Source: Alteromonadaceae bacterium
GTDB lineage: Bacteria; Pseudomonadota; Gammaproteobacteria; Enterobacterales; Alteromonadaceae
DNA: 64,000 bases
Reading direction: 5' to 3'
Assembly: GCA_013373625.1 (NCBI GenBank)
Contig: JABXHM010000008.1
Span: 62,001-126,000 of the forward strand
The position numbers were made by a program, and so were the translations under genes. This document shows positions 1 through 8,342 of this stretch, piece by piece; the first letter of the stretch is position 1; the number at the start of each line of letters is the position of its first letter. The notes beneath the pieces were generated by a model. It was not told where the DNA came from. It made no database searches and was given only the letters and a program-made list of their open reading frames with translations.

Positions 1-1
1 T

Positions 2-250
2 ATTGAGCATTGTGCTCAACGAGGACAGCGAACCTGGACTTGTATGATTTACCTGAACGATGCGTTTAGTGGTGGGTATACTACGTTTACGCAACTCGAT
101 CTCACTGTAAAACCAAAAACTGGTAAAGCCCTGCTGTGGAACAATTTGAATAAAGATGGTCGCCCCAATGCGCGGTCCATGCACTTTGCTGAACCCGTTA
201 CCAACGGCAGTAAAGTCGTGATTACGAAGTGGTTCAGAGACAGAAAGTAA
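2..250 (+). CDS. Prolyl 4-hydroxylase-like 2-oxoglutarate/Fe(II) oxygenase, C-terminal part (5' end outside window)
   Basis: The reading frame is already open at the window edge and 82 residues are visible. They match the end of the double-stranded beta-helix of prolyl-4-hydroxylase-type dioxygenases: GQRTWT followed by MIYLND, then GGYTTF, a PKTGKALLWNN strand, the distal iron-binding histidine in MHFAEPV, and the GSKVVITKWFRD ending in which the lysine would bind 2-oxoglutarate. The proximal HxD iron ligands lie upstream and are not visible, so activity cannot be judged. Such bacterial enzymes hydroxylate prolyl or other side chains using O2 and 2-oxoglutarate; the target here is unknown. 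An ATG at 44 is internal and is not the start. No clear terminator follows. The family call is fairly safe; the substrate is not. Confidence 0.72.
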   Translation: MEHCAQRGQRTWTCMIYLNDAFSGGYTTFTQLDLTVKPKTGKALLWNNLNKDGRPNARSMHFAEPVTNGSKVVITKWFRDRK

Positions 251-414
251 CTCAATATCCCTTTGTAGCTGTCATTTTTTTATCAAACACTTACCACACA
301 ACTCAGCGTAATTTTCATCAAATTCAAAAGGGTACCCTGGTGTTTTGAGGCGCTTTATGATCGCGTTAAGCATAAAGCCGGTAAAACTCAAAAAAAATCA
401 GCGCAAATTAAAAG

Positions 415-448
415 TTGTAACATAACTGTCACCCTTCTCTATTAGTCT
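415..448 (+). promoter_or_regulatory. Putative PhoB box and promoter upstream of the triple-module lipoprotein
   Basis: Two heptamers, TTGTAAC (415-421) and CTGTCAC (426-432), are separated by ATAA, giving the 11-bp period of PhoB-binding half-sites. The arrangement copies the E. coli Pho box layout (CTGTCAT-4 bp-TTGTCAC). About 10 bp downstream lies a weak -10-like element (TATTAG at 440-445 or TAGTCT at 443-448), the spacing expected when PhoB replaces the -35 contact. The coding start is at 494. Binding is inferred, not shown. Confidence 0.6.
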
Positions 449-493
449 TGCATCGTCTTAAAAATCCAAAATGAATTTTACTGGGAGAAATCG

Positions 494-3400
494 ATGGCAG
501 TTCGTAATGTATTTAAGGTAAGTGCAATTACAACAGCGCTTATCCTTGCTGGTTGCGGTGGCGACATTAATATCAATGAAGGTGATGAGGTTGTAGCACC
601 AACAACCCCTCCAACAACACCCACTACACCTACCACCCCTACAACACCTGACGTTGATACGCCTGCATCATTAGGTTTAGCCACCGACGTATCAAGCGAA
701 TTTCCAGACATTACAGACAAACCGGTATATCGCGTAGATGCGGATTTGACTGTTGCCCAGGACATGACTCTAACCAATGACACGCACTGGATCATCAAAG
801 GGCGATTTGCCGTCGGTAATGACAATGCAGATCCAGCGGTACTGACCATTCAAGCCGGTACCACCGTAATCGGCGAAGACGGCGATGATTTCCTGGTTGT
901 GCGTCGTGGTTCTCAAATTGATGCGTCAGGTTCAGCATCACAGCCTATTACAATGACGTCGATTGAAGATGTTACAGGTCAGGAAACCTCTATCGGTCAA
1001 TGGGGTGGTGTCGTCTTGTTGGGTAATGCACCAACCAATCTGTGTAATACAGGTGATGACGCCAGTACATCAGAAGACGAGTTAGTGAATTGCGGTGTGT
1101 CTGCCGAAGGTGATGCGGGTCTCTACGGCGGTAATAACCCGGAAGACAATTCTGGTACGCTGGAATATGTCGTGGTGAAACACGCCGGTAAAGCTCTGGC
1201 TTCAGGTGATGAACTCAATGGTATTTCATTTGCAGGTATCGGCTCAGGCACCACAGTAAATCACATTCAGGTGCATCAGAACCTGGATGACGGTATCGAA
1301 TTCTTCGGTGGTACGGTTAGCGTGAGCAACGTCGTTCTGACTGACATCGGTGATGACTCACTGGATTGGTCATTCGGTTGGACTGGTAGTGCTACCAACG
1401 TCTACATTCAGCAAAGCGCTGACGGCGGTGATAACGCGATTGAAGCCGATAATAATGAAGATAATCCAGGTTGGTTACCACTGACCAAGCCAACTGTTTC
1501 TAACGTAACCATTGTCAGTGCCGATGGCACAAACGGTGTGCGTCTGCGTAACGGCACGGCCGGCGTGCTATCTAACGTACTGGTAACCGGCTCAACACTG
1601 GCGCAAAATTGTTTACGTGTTAATGGCGCAGAGTCTATTGCTAATGCTGAGTCTGGAGAGTTATCAATTACTGACTCGGTCGTTGCCTGTGAAACACCGG
1701 CCAATAACTTTGGTAGCGATACCATTGACGGCGGCACCACTCAAGAGTGGTTTGAAGGTCAAAGCGGAAATAGTGTTTTAACCACTGCCGAATTAATGCT
1801 CGAAGACAATGGCTATTTCCCCATGGCGAACTCTCCGCTGGTCTTAGGTGGCGGCGATTATATTGGTGCTTTTAATCCGGCTGCGGCCGATTGGACGGCA
1901 GGCTGGACGGTTGGCGTTAATGGTGGTTTCCCTGAAGATGTTAACAATGCCTTCGAACAAGGACTGGCGACAGACGTTTCTGCTAACTTCCCTGCGCTGA
2001 CTGATAAGCCTGTTTACGAAGTCATGGCCGATACAACTTTTACCAGCGATGTCACGTTTACCAACGATGCATACTGGCTGCTCAAAGGTCGCGTTGCAGT
2101 AGGTAACGATAACGAAGATAGCGCAGTGCTTTACATTGAACAAGGCACCACGGTATTTGGCGAAGAGGGCGATGACTTCCTGGTTGTTCGTCGTGGCTCG
2201 CAAATCAACGCTGCTGGTAACGCAAATGCCCCAATCACCTTTACGTCGGTACAAGATCTGACGGGCGATGAAACATCAATTGGTCAGTGGGGTGGTCTGG
2301 TATTACTTGGTAATGCACCGACCAACTTGTGTAATACTGGTGACGATGCAGCGACTTCTGAAGCTGAACTCACCAACTGTGGCGTTGCTGCCGAAGGTGA
2401 TGCTGGTCTGTATGGCGGCAACAATCCTGCGGATAACTCTGGTGTCATGCGTTATGTACTGGTTAAGCATGCCGGGCGTGCATTAGCCGCTGGCGATGAG
2501 CTAAACGGTATTTCATTTGCGGGTATTGGTTCCGGTACTGAAATCGAATACATCCAGGTTCACCAGAACCTGGATGACGGTGTTGAATTCTTTGGCGGTA
2601 CAGTCAGTGTGCGTAACATTGTATTGACTGACATTGGTGATGATTCATTGGATTGGTCATTTGGCTGGACGGGTAACGCACAAAACGTGTATATCCAACA
2701 AAGTGCAGCAGGCGGCGATAACGCTATCGAAGCAGATAATAACGAAGATAACCCAGCCTGGACGCCATTAACTACACCCACTATTTCGAACGTGACTATT
2801 GTTGGCGCCGATGGCACTAATGGTGTACGTCTGCGCAACGGTACTGCGGGTACGATTCGTAACCTGGTTGTTACCGCAGGCGAAGGCTATTCAAACTGCC
2901 TGCGTGTTAACGGTGCAGAGGCGATAGCCAATGCAGAGAGCGGCAGCTTGTCAGTCGAAAACAGTGTTGTCGCCTGTGAGGCGGATAGCAACTTTGGTTC
3001 AGACACTATCAGCGGTGGATCAACCCAAGCCTGGTTTAGCGGACAAACTGGCAACAATGTGATGACTGCCGATGCCCTAATGCTCTCTACGGATGGTTAC
3101 ACGCCTCGCTCAGGCTCTCCGCTACTGGGTGCCGGTGTGGATATGTCCGATGTAAATGACTTCTTCCTGCCAACCAATTATATCGGTGCTTTTGATGGCG
3201 ACACGAACTGGATGGAAGGCTGGACGGTCGCCGTGGCTGATTCAGTACCTGCTGATGTGACCAATGCGTTAGCGCAAGGGTTAGCGACAGATGCATCTGC
3301 TGATTTCCCTGAAATAACTGATAAGCCGGTTTATCGAATTACGCCAGATACCGTATTTACCAACGATGTGGTACTAAGCAATGATGCTCACTGGCTGATT

Positions 3401-4567
3401 AAAGGTCGTGCTGCGGTTGGTGAAGACAATAGCCAGAGCGCAACCTTATACATTCAGCGCGGAACAACGGTATTCGGCGAAGACGGTGACGACTTCCTGG
3501 TAGTGCGTCGTGGCTCTAAAATTGAAGCGTCTGGTACAGCTACTCTGCCTATCACATTTACCTCTTCAGAAGATATGACGGGACAGGAAACGTCAATTGG
3601 TCAATGGGGTGGTCTGGTTATTTTAGGTAATGCCCCGACTAACCTGTGTAATACCGGTGACGATGGCGCCACCTCTGATGACGAACTGGCCAACTGTGGT
3701 GTCAGTGCCGAAGGTGATGCTGGCTTGTACGGCGGTAATAACCCGGAAGATAACTCAGGTACCATGCGCTACGTTATCGTAAAGCATGCTGGTAAGGCGC
3801 TAGCTGCAGGCGATGAACTAAACGGCATCTCTTTTGCCGGCGTGGGCAGCGGCACAGAAGTTGACTTTATTCAGGTCCACGAAAACCTCGACGATGGTGT
3901 AGAGTTCTTTGGCGGTACAGTCAATGTCAGTCACTTAGTACTCACTGAAATTGGCGATGATTCTTTGGACTGGTCGTTTGGCTGGACCGGTAAAGCCCAG
4001 TACGTGGTGATCAAGCAGGGTACTGAAGGTGGCGATAACGCGTTTGAAGCCGACAATAACGAAGACAACCCCGCCTGGACACCTTTAACAACGCCTACCG
4101 TATCGAATGTAACCATCATTGGTGCAGCAGGGACAAATGGTGTGCGATTACGTAACGGCACTGCCGGTACGATTAAGAATCTGGTGGTCACAGGTGGTGC
4201 AGACTACAGCAACTGCCTGCGTGTCAACGGTGATGAATCCATTGCCAATGCTGCCAACGGCAGCCTGACCGTCACCCATTCAACGGTCGCTTGTGAATCC
4301 GGTAGCGCCTTTGGTTCTGATACCATCGACGGTGCATCAACCGAAGCATGGTTCAGTGGTCAGGATGGCAACAGCATTGTGGCTTCAGCGGCTGACCTGA
4401 ACTTTACTGCGACAGGTTATTTCCCTGCCAGTGATTCAGTGTTGCTAGGTTCGGGCTTTGACGCTTCATCGCTGGATGTGTTCTTTGATAGCACCGATTA
4501 TCAAGGTGCATTCGATGGCGAAACCAACTGGACACTGGGGTGGGTAACTGTAGGTCTGCAAGACTAA
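494..4567 (+). CDS. Large surface lipoprotein with three tandem ~430-residue modules
   Basis: This 1357-residue protein starts with a lipoprotein signal peptide (lipobox LAGC, Cys21), then a Thr/Pro-rich linker of TTP repeats at about residues 35-52. Three homologous modules follow at about 60-488, 489-927 and 928-1357. Each opens with GLATD and contains FLVVRRGS, TSIGQWGG, LLGNAPTNLCNTGDD, LYGGNNP, HAGKAL-type, GGTV and GDDSLDWSFGWTG motifs. Each has four cysteines in two pairs (NLCNTGDD/NCGV and NCLRVNG/ACE), probably disulfides. The short repeated strands and the many Gly, Asn and Asp residues suggest a right-handed beta-helix. Similar single-module proteins occur beside TonB-dependent receptors in Bacteroidetes and Proteobacteria; their ligand is not known to me. 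The receptor gene follows directly and a Pho-box-like site precedes, so a surface substrate-binding role under phosphate limitation is inferred. The start has a GGGAGA site 6-7 nt upstream. Confidence 0.75.
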   Translation: MAVRNVFKVSAITTALILAGCGGDININEGDEVVAPTTPPTTPTTPTTPTTPDVDTPASLGLATDVSSEFPDITDKPVYRVDADLTVAQDMTLTNDTHWIIKGRFAVGNDNADPAVLTIQAGTTVIGEDGDDFLVVRRGSQIDASGSASQPITMTSIEDVTGQETSIGQWGGVVLLGNAPTNLCNTGDDASTSEDELVNCGVSAEGDAGLYGGNNPEDNSGTLEYVVVKHAGKALASGDELNGISFAGIGSGTTVNHIQVHQNLDDGIEFFGGTVSVSNVVLTDIGDDSLDWSFGWTGSATNVYIQQSADGGDNAIEADNNEDNPGWLPLTKPTVSNVTIVSADGTNGVRLRNGTAGVLSNVLVTGSTLAQNCLRVNGAESIANAESGELSITDSVVACETPANNFGSDTIDGGTTQEWFEGQSGNSVLTTAELMLEDNGYFPMANSPLVLGGGDYIGAFNPAAADWTAGWTVGVNGGFPEDVNNAFEQGLATDVSANFPALTDKPVYEVMADTTFTSDVTFTNDAYWLLKGRVAVGNDNEDSAVLYIEQGTTVFGEEGDDFLVVRRGSQINAAGNANAPITFTSVQDLTGDETSIGQWGGLVLLGNAPTNLCNTGDDAATSEAELTNCGVAAEGDAGLYGGNNPADNSGVMRYVLVKHAGRALAAGDELNGISFAGIGSGTEIEYIQVHQNLDDGVEFFGGTVSVRNIVLTDIGDDSLDWSFGWTGNAQNVYIQQSAAGGDNAIEADNNEDNPAWTPLTTPTISNVTIVGADGTNGVRLRNGTAGTIRNLVVTAGEGYSNCLRVNGAEAIANAESGSLSVENSVVACEADSNFGSDTISGGSTQAWFSGQTGNNVMTADALMLSTDGYTPRSGSPLLGAGVDMSDVNDFFLPTNYIGAFDGDTNWMEGWTVAVADSVPADVTNALAQGLATDASADFPEITDKPVYRITPDTVFTNDVVLSNDAHWLIKGRAAVGEDNSQSATLYIQRGTTVFGEDGDDFLVVRRGSKIEASGTATLPITFTSSEDMTGQETSIGQWGGLVILGNAPTNLCNTGDDGATSDDELANCGVSAEGDAGLYGGNNPEDNSGTMRYVIVKHAGKALAAGDELNGISFAGVGSGTEVDFIQVHENLDDGVEFFGGTVNVSHLVLTEIGDDSLDWSFGWTGKAQYVVIKQGTEGGDNAFEADNNEDNPAWTPLTTPTVSNVTIIGAAGTNGVRLRNGTAGTIKNLVVTGGADYSNCLRVNGDESIANAANGSLTVTHSTVACESGSAFGSDTIDGASTEAWFSGQDGNSIVASAADLNFTATGYFPASDSVLLGSGFDASSLDVFFDSTDYQGAFDGETNWTLGWVTVGLQD

Positions 4568-4583
4568 TACCTTGATAAAAAAG

Positions 4584-4616
4584 AAAAGCTAAGGCGCTTT
4601 GCGCCTTGGCTTTCTT
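4584..4616 (+). terminator. Intergenic hairpin terminator, possibly leaky, between lipoprotein and receptor
   Basis: GCTAAGGCGC (4588-4597), a TTT loop and GCGCCTTGGC (4601-4610) form a 10-bp stem with one G-T pair, followed by TTTCTT. The flanks AAGAAA and TTTCTT are also complementary. It lies 20 nt after the lipoprotein stop and about 40 nt before the receptor start, so it may set the ratio of lipoprotein to receptor rather than separate them fully. Confidence 0.7.
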
Positions 4617-4658
4617 GTTAAGGGATATGTAGACGACGGTTCCAGAGGAGTTTAATAA

Positions 4659-7358
4659 ATGAAAACAACACAAAAGTCAGTGATGCAAATTGGCAGTCTG
4701 TCACTGGCCATCGCCACCATACTTGGATCATCCTTGCTGCCTGCCAGCGTATTGGCACAGCAAAGCGAAGAAGAAGCTATAGAAGAAGTGGTAGCAACCG
4801 GCACACGTCTTAAAGGGACTGCAACAGCGGTGTTACAAGAGCGTCAGAATCAAGCCTTTGTTGCCGATATTCTGGGCGCGGAGCAAATTTCCCGCACGGG
4901 GGATAGCGATGCGGCTTCAGCACTGCGCAGGGTTACCGGCCTTACATTAGTTGATGGTAAGTTTATTTATGTCCGTGGTTTGGGGGAACGCTATTCAAGC
5001 ACTCAGTTAAATGGTATGACCGTGCCTAGTCCGGATCCAACCCGCTCGGTAGTACCACTGGATTTATTTCCATCAAGCATTATTGAAAGCCTGAATGTGC
5101 AAAAGTCTTTCTCGCCAAATATGCCGGGCCACTTTGGTGGTGGTAATGTAAATATCCGGACTAAGTCTATCCCTACCGATTTTGTCTTTAATATTACTGG
5201 TGGTTTGGGCTGGAACACGGAAAACAGCAGTAATGACGGTATGTTTTACGCCGGTGGTGGCGATGACTGGTCGGGACGTGATGATGGCACCCGCGCACTA
5301 CCTTCAATTATTGCGGCGGGCCTGAATGCAAACGGTTCGCCGGGCTTTGAGGGAGATTCGTCACGAACGCTGGCCGAGACCCAGGCAATCTTAGATTCAT
5401 TTAACTGGGATATCGGACCGACCGAAAAATCAGCAGATCCGAATATGTCTCTGGGTATGACGCTGGGTAACAATTATGTTTTCGACGATGACAGCGTATT
5501 GGGTTTTTTAGCCACCGTCGCATACAGTAATCAGTGGTTAGTTACAGAGGAACAGCTCGGTAACGATATCGGCGGTGGTCAGGAAAATCCTCGCTTCACC
5601 AAATATCGCGACATGATTTCAACTGAGCAAAATGTCAATTGGAGTGGCATGTTCAATGTCGGCTATGAGTTAAACAGTAATCATAAAGTCGAACTGGTCA
5701 ATATGATTTTACACGACATGCGCGATCGTCTTCGTGATGGTTCGTATTTCGATGACAGTGAATCTGTGCCCGGTGTTGAAGAGTTTCGCCGTATGGATAT
5801 CATTTTTGAAGAGCGTGAAATGGTGTCTTCGCAGTTAAAAGGGACGCATAACTTCCTCGATTTGCTGGGCGGTGTTTATTTTGACTGGTACGCAGGAACC
5901 AGTCGCGCATCACGAAGTGCTCCGGACATTATGGAAGCAACCTTTCAGCAATTTTATGACGATGCAGGCAATATTGAGCTGGAACGTCTGGATGATACGC
6001 CCGGAACCAACCTGAACCGCCAGTTCCAGGTACTCGAAGATCAGTCTGACACCTATGGCTTTAACGTCTCGACCGCCTTTTTTGGCAGCGGTTACGATAT
6101 TGAAGTGAAGGGGGGTTTTGACTATTACGAGAAAACCCGTGATGCCAACAACATCGACCTGGCTATTCGTAACTTTGCCATTACCGACGAGTACAAAGTC
6201 GGTAATCGCCTGGATCAGATATTTACTGAAGAAAATATCTACAACGACGATTTTTACACCAGCTCGACAGGCCGAAATCTGTATCAGGATAATACCGGCG
6301 AGGGTGATAAATACTCTGCAGCAAGCAAGCTTACCGCTGGATATTTAATGGTTGATGCGTTCTTTAATAATAAATGGCGTGTTAGTGGTGGAGCGCGTTG
6401 GGAAGAGTTCCAGCAGGTGTCTATCCCATTTGTTGAGCACTCTGATAAATTTGCACTGGATACCGCTGACATTGTCGAAGCAATATACAACGAAGATGAC
6501 ATCCTTCCGTCACTGGCATTGACGTATATCAAGAGTGAAGAAACCCAGTTTCGGTTGAACGTGAGCCAAACACTCATCCGTCCTGATTTACGTGATATCA
6601 GTACGACTTTCTTTATCGACCCGCTTACTGAGTTCCTGGTACGTGGCTCGCCCTCATTGGTTGAAACTGAACTAACGAATGTGGATTTCCGTTGGGAATG
6701 GTACATGTCGCAAGGGAATAACCTGTCGGTAGCAGTCTTTTATAAAGACATGGAAAACCCTATCGAAATGGTTCAGTTTGATGGCGGTGAAGGGGTTCCT
6801 CAGTTACTTACTGCCAATGGTAAAACTGGTGAACTGTATGGTGTGGAAGTTGAATTTTTACACGATTTAACCTTTGTTGACGATTCACTGAGCAACTTTT
6901 TCTTCTCGGGTAACATGACCTTGTCTGACTCCGAAGTGAAAATAGGTAGTGATGACCAAAATTCGCTGTTCTCACAGCAAGCCAGACAAGCCTATGGTGG
7001 TACTGTCACGGCAACAATCACTAACGATGTGCGACGCTTAGTTGGCCATTCTGAGTGGGTTGCCAATGTACAGTTCGGCTGGGACTCAGATAACGGCGAA
7101 CACTCTGCATCGTTGGTGTATAACGCCTTTGGTGAGCGCATTATTGCACCAGGTGTACGCGGCTTTGAAGACGGTATAGAGAATCCGTTCCATTCACTGG
7201 ATTTTGTTTATACCTATTACCCGGACTTTAATACCACGGTAAAACTGCGTGTGCAGAACCTGCTTAACGATGATAAGGAAATTGCTCAGGAAGGACTCCT
7301 GTTGCGCAGGGAAACGGTTGGTACAGGTATCAGTGCCAGCGTCAAGTATGAGTTTTAA
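4659..7358 (+). CDS. TonB-dependent outer-membrane receptor
   Basis: The 899-residue protein has a signal peptide ending near LAQQ (about residue 34), an acidic segment EEAIEEVVATGTR that holds the likely TonB box, and a plug domain with FIYVRGLGERYSSTQLNGM and the downstream FGGGNVNIRTK strand that usually closes the plug. The rest consists of alternating beta-strand segments and ends in aromatic Phe (SVKYEF), as expected for a 22-strand barrel. The start at 4659 is preceded by AGAGGAG at good spacing. These receptors import scarce ligands using energy from TonB-ExbB-ExbD, whose genes follow in this window. The substrate cannot be read from sequence. Co-location with the lipoprotein suggests a receptor/surface-lipoprotein pair. 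Confidence 0.93.
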   Translation: MKTTQKSVMQIGSLSLAIATILGSSLLPASVLAQQSEEEAIEEVVATGTRLKGTATAVLQERQNQAFVADILGAEQISRTGDSDAASALRRVTGLTLVDGKFIYVRGLGERYSSTQLNGMTVPSPDPTRSVVPLDLFPSSIIESLNVQKSFSPNMPGHFGGGNVNIRTKSIPTDFVFNITGGLGWNTENSSNDGMFYAGGGDDWSGRDDGTRALPSIIAAGLNANGSPGFEGDSSRTLAETQAILDSFNWDIGPTEKSADPNMSLGMTLGNNYVFDDDSVLGFLATVAYSNQWLVTEEQLGNDIGGGQENPRFTKYRDMISTEQNVNWSGMFNVGYELNSNHKVELVNMILHDMRDRLRDGSYFDDSESVPGVEEFRRMDIIFEEREMVSSQLKGTHNFLDLLGGVYFDWYAGTSRASRSAPDIMEATFQQFYDDAGNIELERLDDTPGTNLNRQFQVLEDQSDTYGFNVSTAFFGSGYDIEVKGGFDYYEKTRDANNIDLAIRNFAITDEYKVGNRLDQIFTEENIYNDDFYTSSTGRNLYQDNTGEGDKYSAASKLTAGYLMVDAFFNNKWRVSGGARWEEFQQVSIPFVEHSDKFALDTADIVEAIYNEDDILPSLALTYIKSEETQFRLNVSQTLIRPDLRDISTTFFIDPLTEFLVRGSPSLVETELTNVDFRWEWYMSQGNNLSVAVFYKDMENPIEMVQFDGGEGVPQLLTANGKTGELYGVEVEFLHDLTFVDDSLSNFFFSGNMTLSDSEVKIGSDDQNSLFSQQARQAYGGTVTATITNDVRRLVGHSEWVANVQFGWDSDNGEHSASLVYNAFGERIIAPGVRGFEDGIENPFHSLDFVYTYYPDFNTTVKLRVQNLLNDDKEIAQEGLLLRRETVGTGISASVKYEF

Positions 7359-7367
7359 ATGACAATA

Positions 7368-7394
7368 AAAGCCCGGTTTGCCGGGCTTTTTTTT
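7368..7394 (+). terminator. Rho-independent terminator after the TonB-dependent receptor
   Basis: GCCCGG (7371-7376), loop TTTG, CCGGGC (7381-7386), then eight T residues. It closes the lipoprotein-receptor unit and separates it from the TonB operon, which therefore needs its own promoter. Confidence 0.9.
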
Positions 7395-7483
7395 GACTTC
7401 GTTATACCCCACATTCGGGGGTCTGAATTTATTGATGCACTAAAACTGTTTTAAAAGCGCAATCAAAACGGTTTATGACAGTT

Positions 7484-7517
7484 ATGTAATAAAATTGTCA
7501 CAGAAAGACCCTATCCT
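7484..7517 (+). promoter_or_regulatory. Putative PhoB box and -10 upstream of the DUF3450-TonB operon
   Basis: ATGTAAT (7484-7490), spacer AAAA, TTGTCAC (7495-7501) give two half-sites with 11-bp periodicity. A weaker third half-site, TTATGAC, lies in phase at 7473-7479. TATCCT at 7512-7517 starts 10 bp after the box, the usual distance of the -10 element in PhoB-activated promoters. The first gene begins at 7576. Confidence 0.6.
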
Positions 7518-7575
7518 ACGGCCAGAATTTTAGATCGTCGGAGATTCCGACTTCGTTAATAAAAGGTTTTTCTTT

Positions 7576-8331
7576 ATGAAGCTTTTAAATACTTTGATGC
7601 TAAGTACGGCACTTTTGTCGGCATCAGCATTTGCACAGGAGCAGGACTTAGATCCGGCCATTGATGCTGCAAAGGAAATTAATGAGTCTGCTGCAAAGTC
7701 GCAGCAAAAAATTAATGGCATCACTGATCAGATTGACAGCAAGTTGCAACAATTTAAAACACTGAACAAAGAGATCGAAGGGTTAGAGATCTATAACAGT
7801 CAGTTGCTCAAGCAGATTGCCAATCAGGAACAGGAAATGGCTGACCTGAATGCTGCAATAGACGAAGTGTCGGTCATCGAACGTCAGATTACGCCGTTAA
7901 TGATCCGCATGATTAACGGCCTGGAGCAATTTATTGAACTCGATGTACCGTTTTTGCCCGAAGAGCGCAGTGAACGTATATCCAGCCTTAAATCTATGAT
8001 GGACCGTGCTGACGTCGCTGCGTCTGAAAAATTCCGCCGGGTTATGGAAGCTTACCAGGTAGAGATGGACTATGGCCGCACCATGGAAGCCTACACCGGT
8101 TTGCACGAAATTAACGGTCAGGAACGTGACGTCGAGTTTTTGCGTTTAGGTCGTACCGCGTTGATTTATCAAACCCGCGATGCCGGTATGCAGGGCGTCT
8201 GGAACAAACAAACCCGTCAATGGGAAGAGCTTGATAGTTCTTACCGCACGCAGGTAACCAAAGCGTTACGTATGGCCAAAAAGCAATTAGCACCTGACTT
8301 GTTAATGCTGCCAGTTGCGATTACAGACTAA
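7576..8331 (+). CDS. DUF3450 family periplasmic coiled-coil protein
   Basis: The product has 251 residues with a signal peptide cleaved near SAFAQEQ (about residue 20). Long heptad-rich helices follow from about 25 to 110 (AAKSQQKINGITDQI, LQQFKTLNKEIEGLE), then a conserved globular part containing LDVPFLPEERSERI, a hallmark of DUF3450, and a C-terminal segment with GMQGVWNKQTRQWEEL. DUF3450 genes regularly precede a TtpC-type ExbB, ExbB, ExbD and TonB, as here. The gene is first in a tightly spaced operon: the next start is about 11 nt past the stop. A periplasmic partner of the TtpC/TonB complex is the likely role. The family assignment is strong; the molecular function is not known. Confidence 0.88.
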   Translation: MKLLNTLMLSTALLSASAFAQEQDLDPAIDAAKEINESAAKSQQKINGITDQIDSKLQQFKTLNKEIEGLEIYNSQLLKQIANQEQEMADLNAAIDEVSVIERQITPLMIRMINGLEQFIELDVPFLPEERSERISSLKSMMDRADVAASEKFRRVMEAYQVEMDYGRTMEAYTGLHEINGQERDVEFLRLGRTALIYQTRDAGMQGVWNKQTRQWEELDSSYRTQVTKALRMAKKQLAPDLLMLPVAITD

Positions 8332-8342
8332 GAGGACGAAAA

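Noticed and set aside
598-655. Short direct repeats of ACACC/ACAACA type
   Set aside because: They encode the Thr-Pro linker of the lipoprotein in frame; there are no spacers and no palindromic repeat, so this is not a CRISPR array or a separate repeat element.
1844-2254. 136-codon antisense open frame inside the lipoprotein gene
   Set aside because: It results from the repetitive composition of the coding strand; similar shadows recur in each module and none has a start signal.
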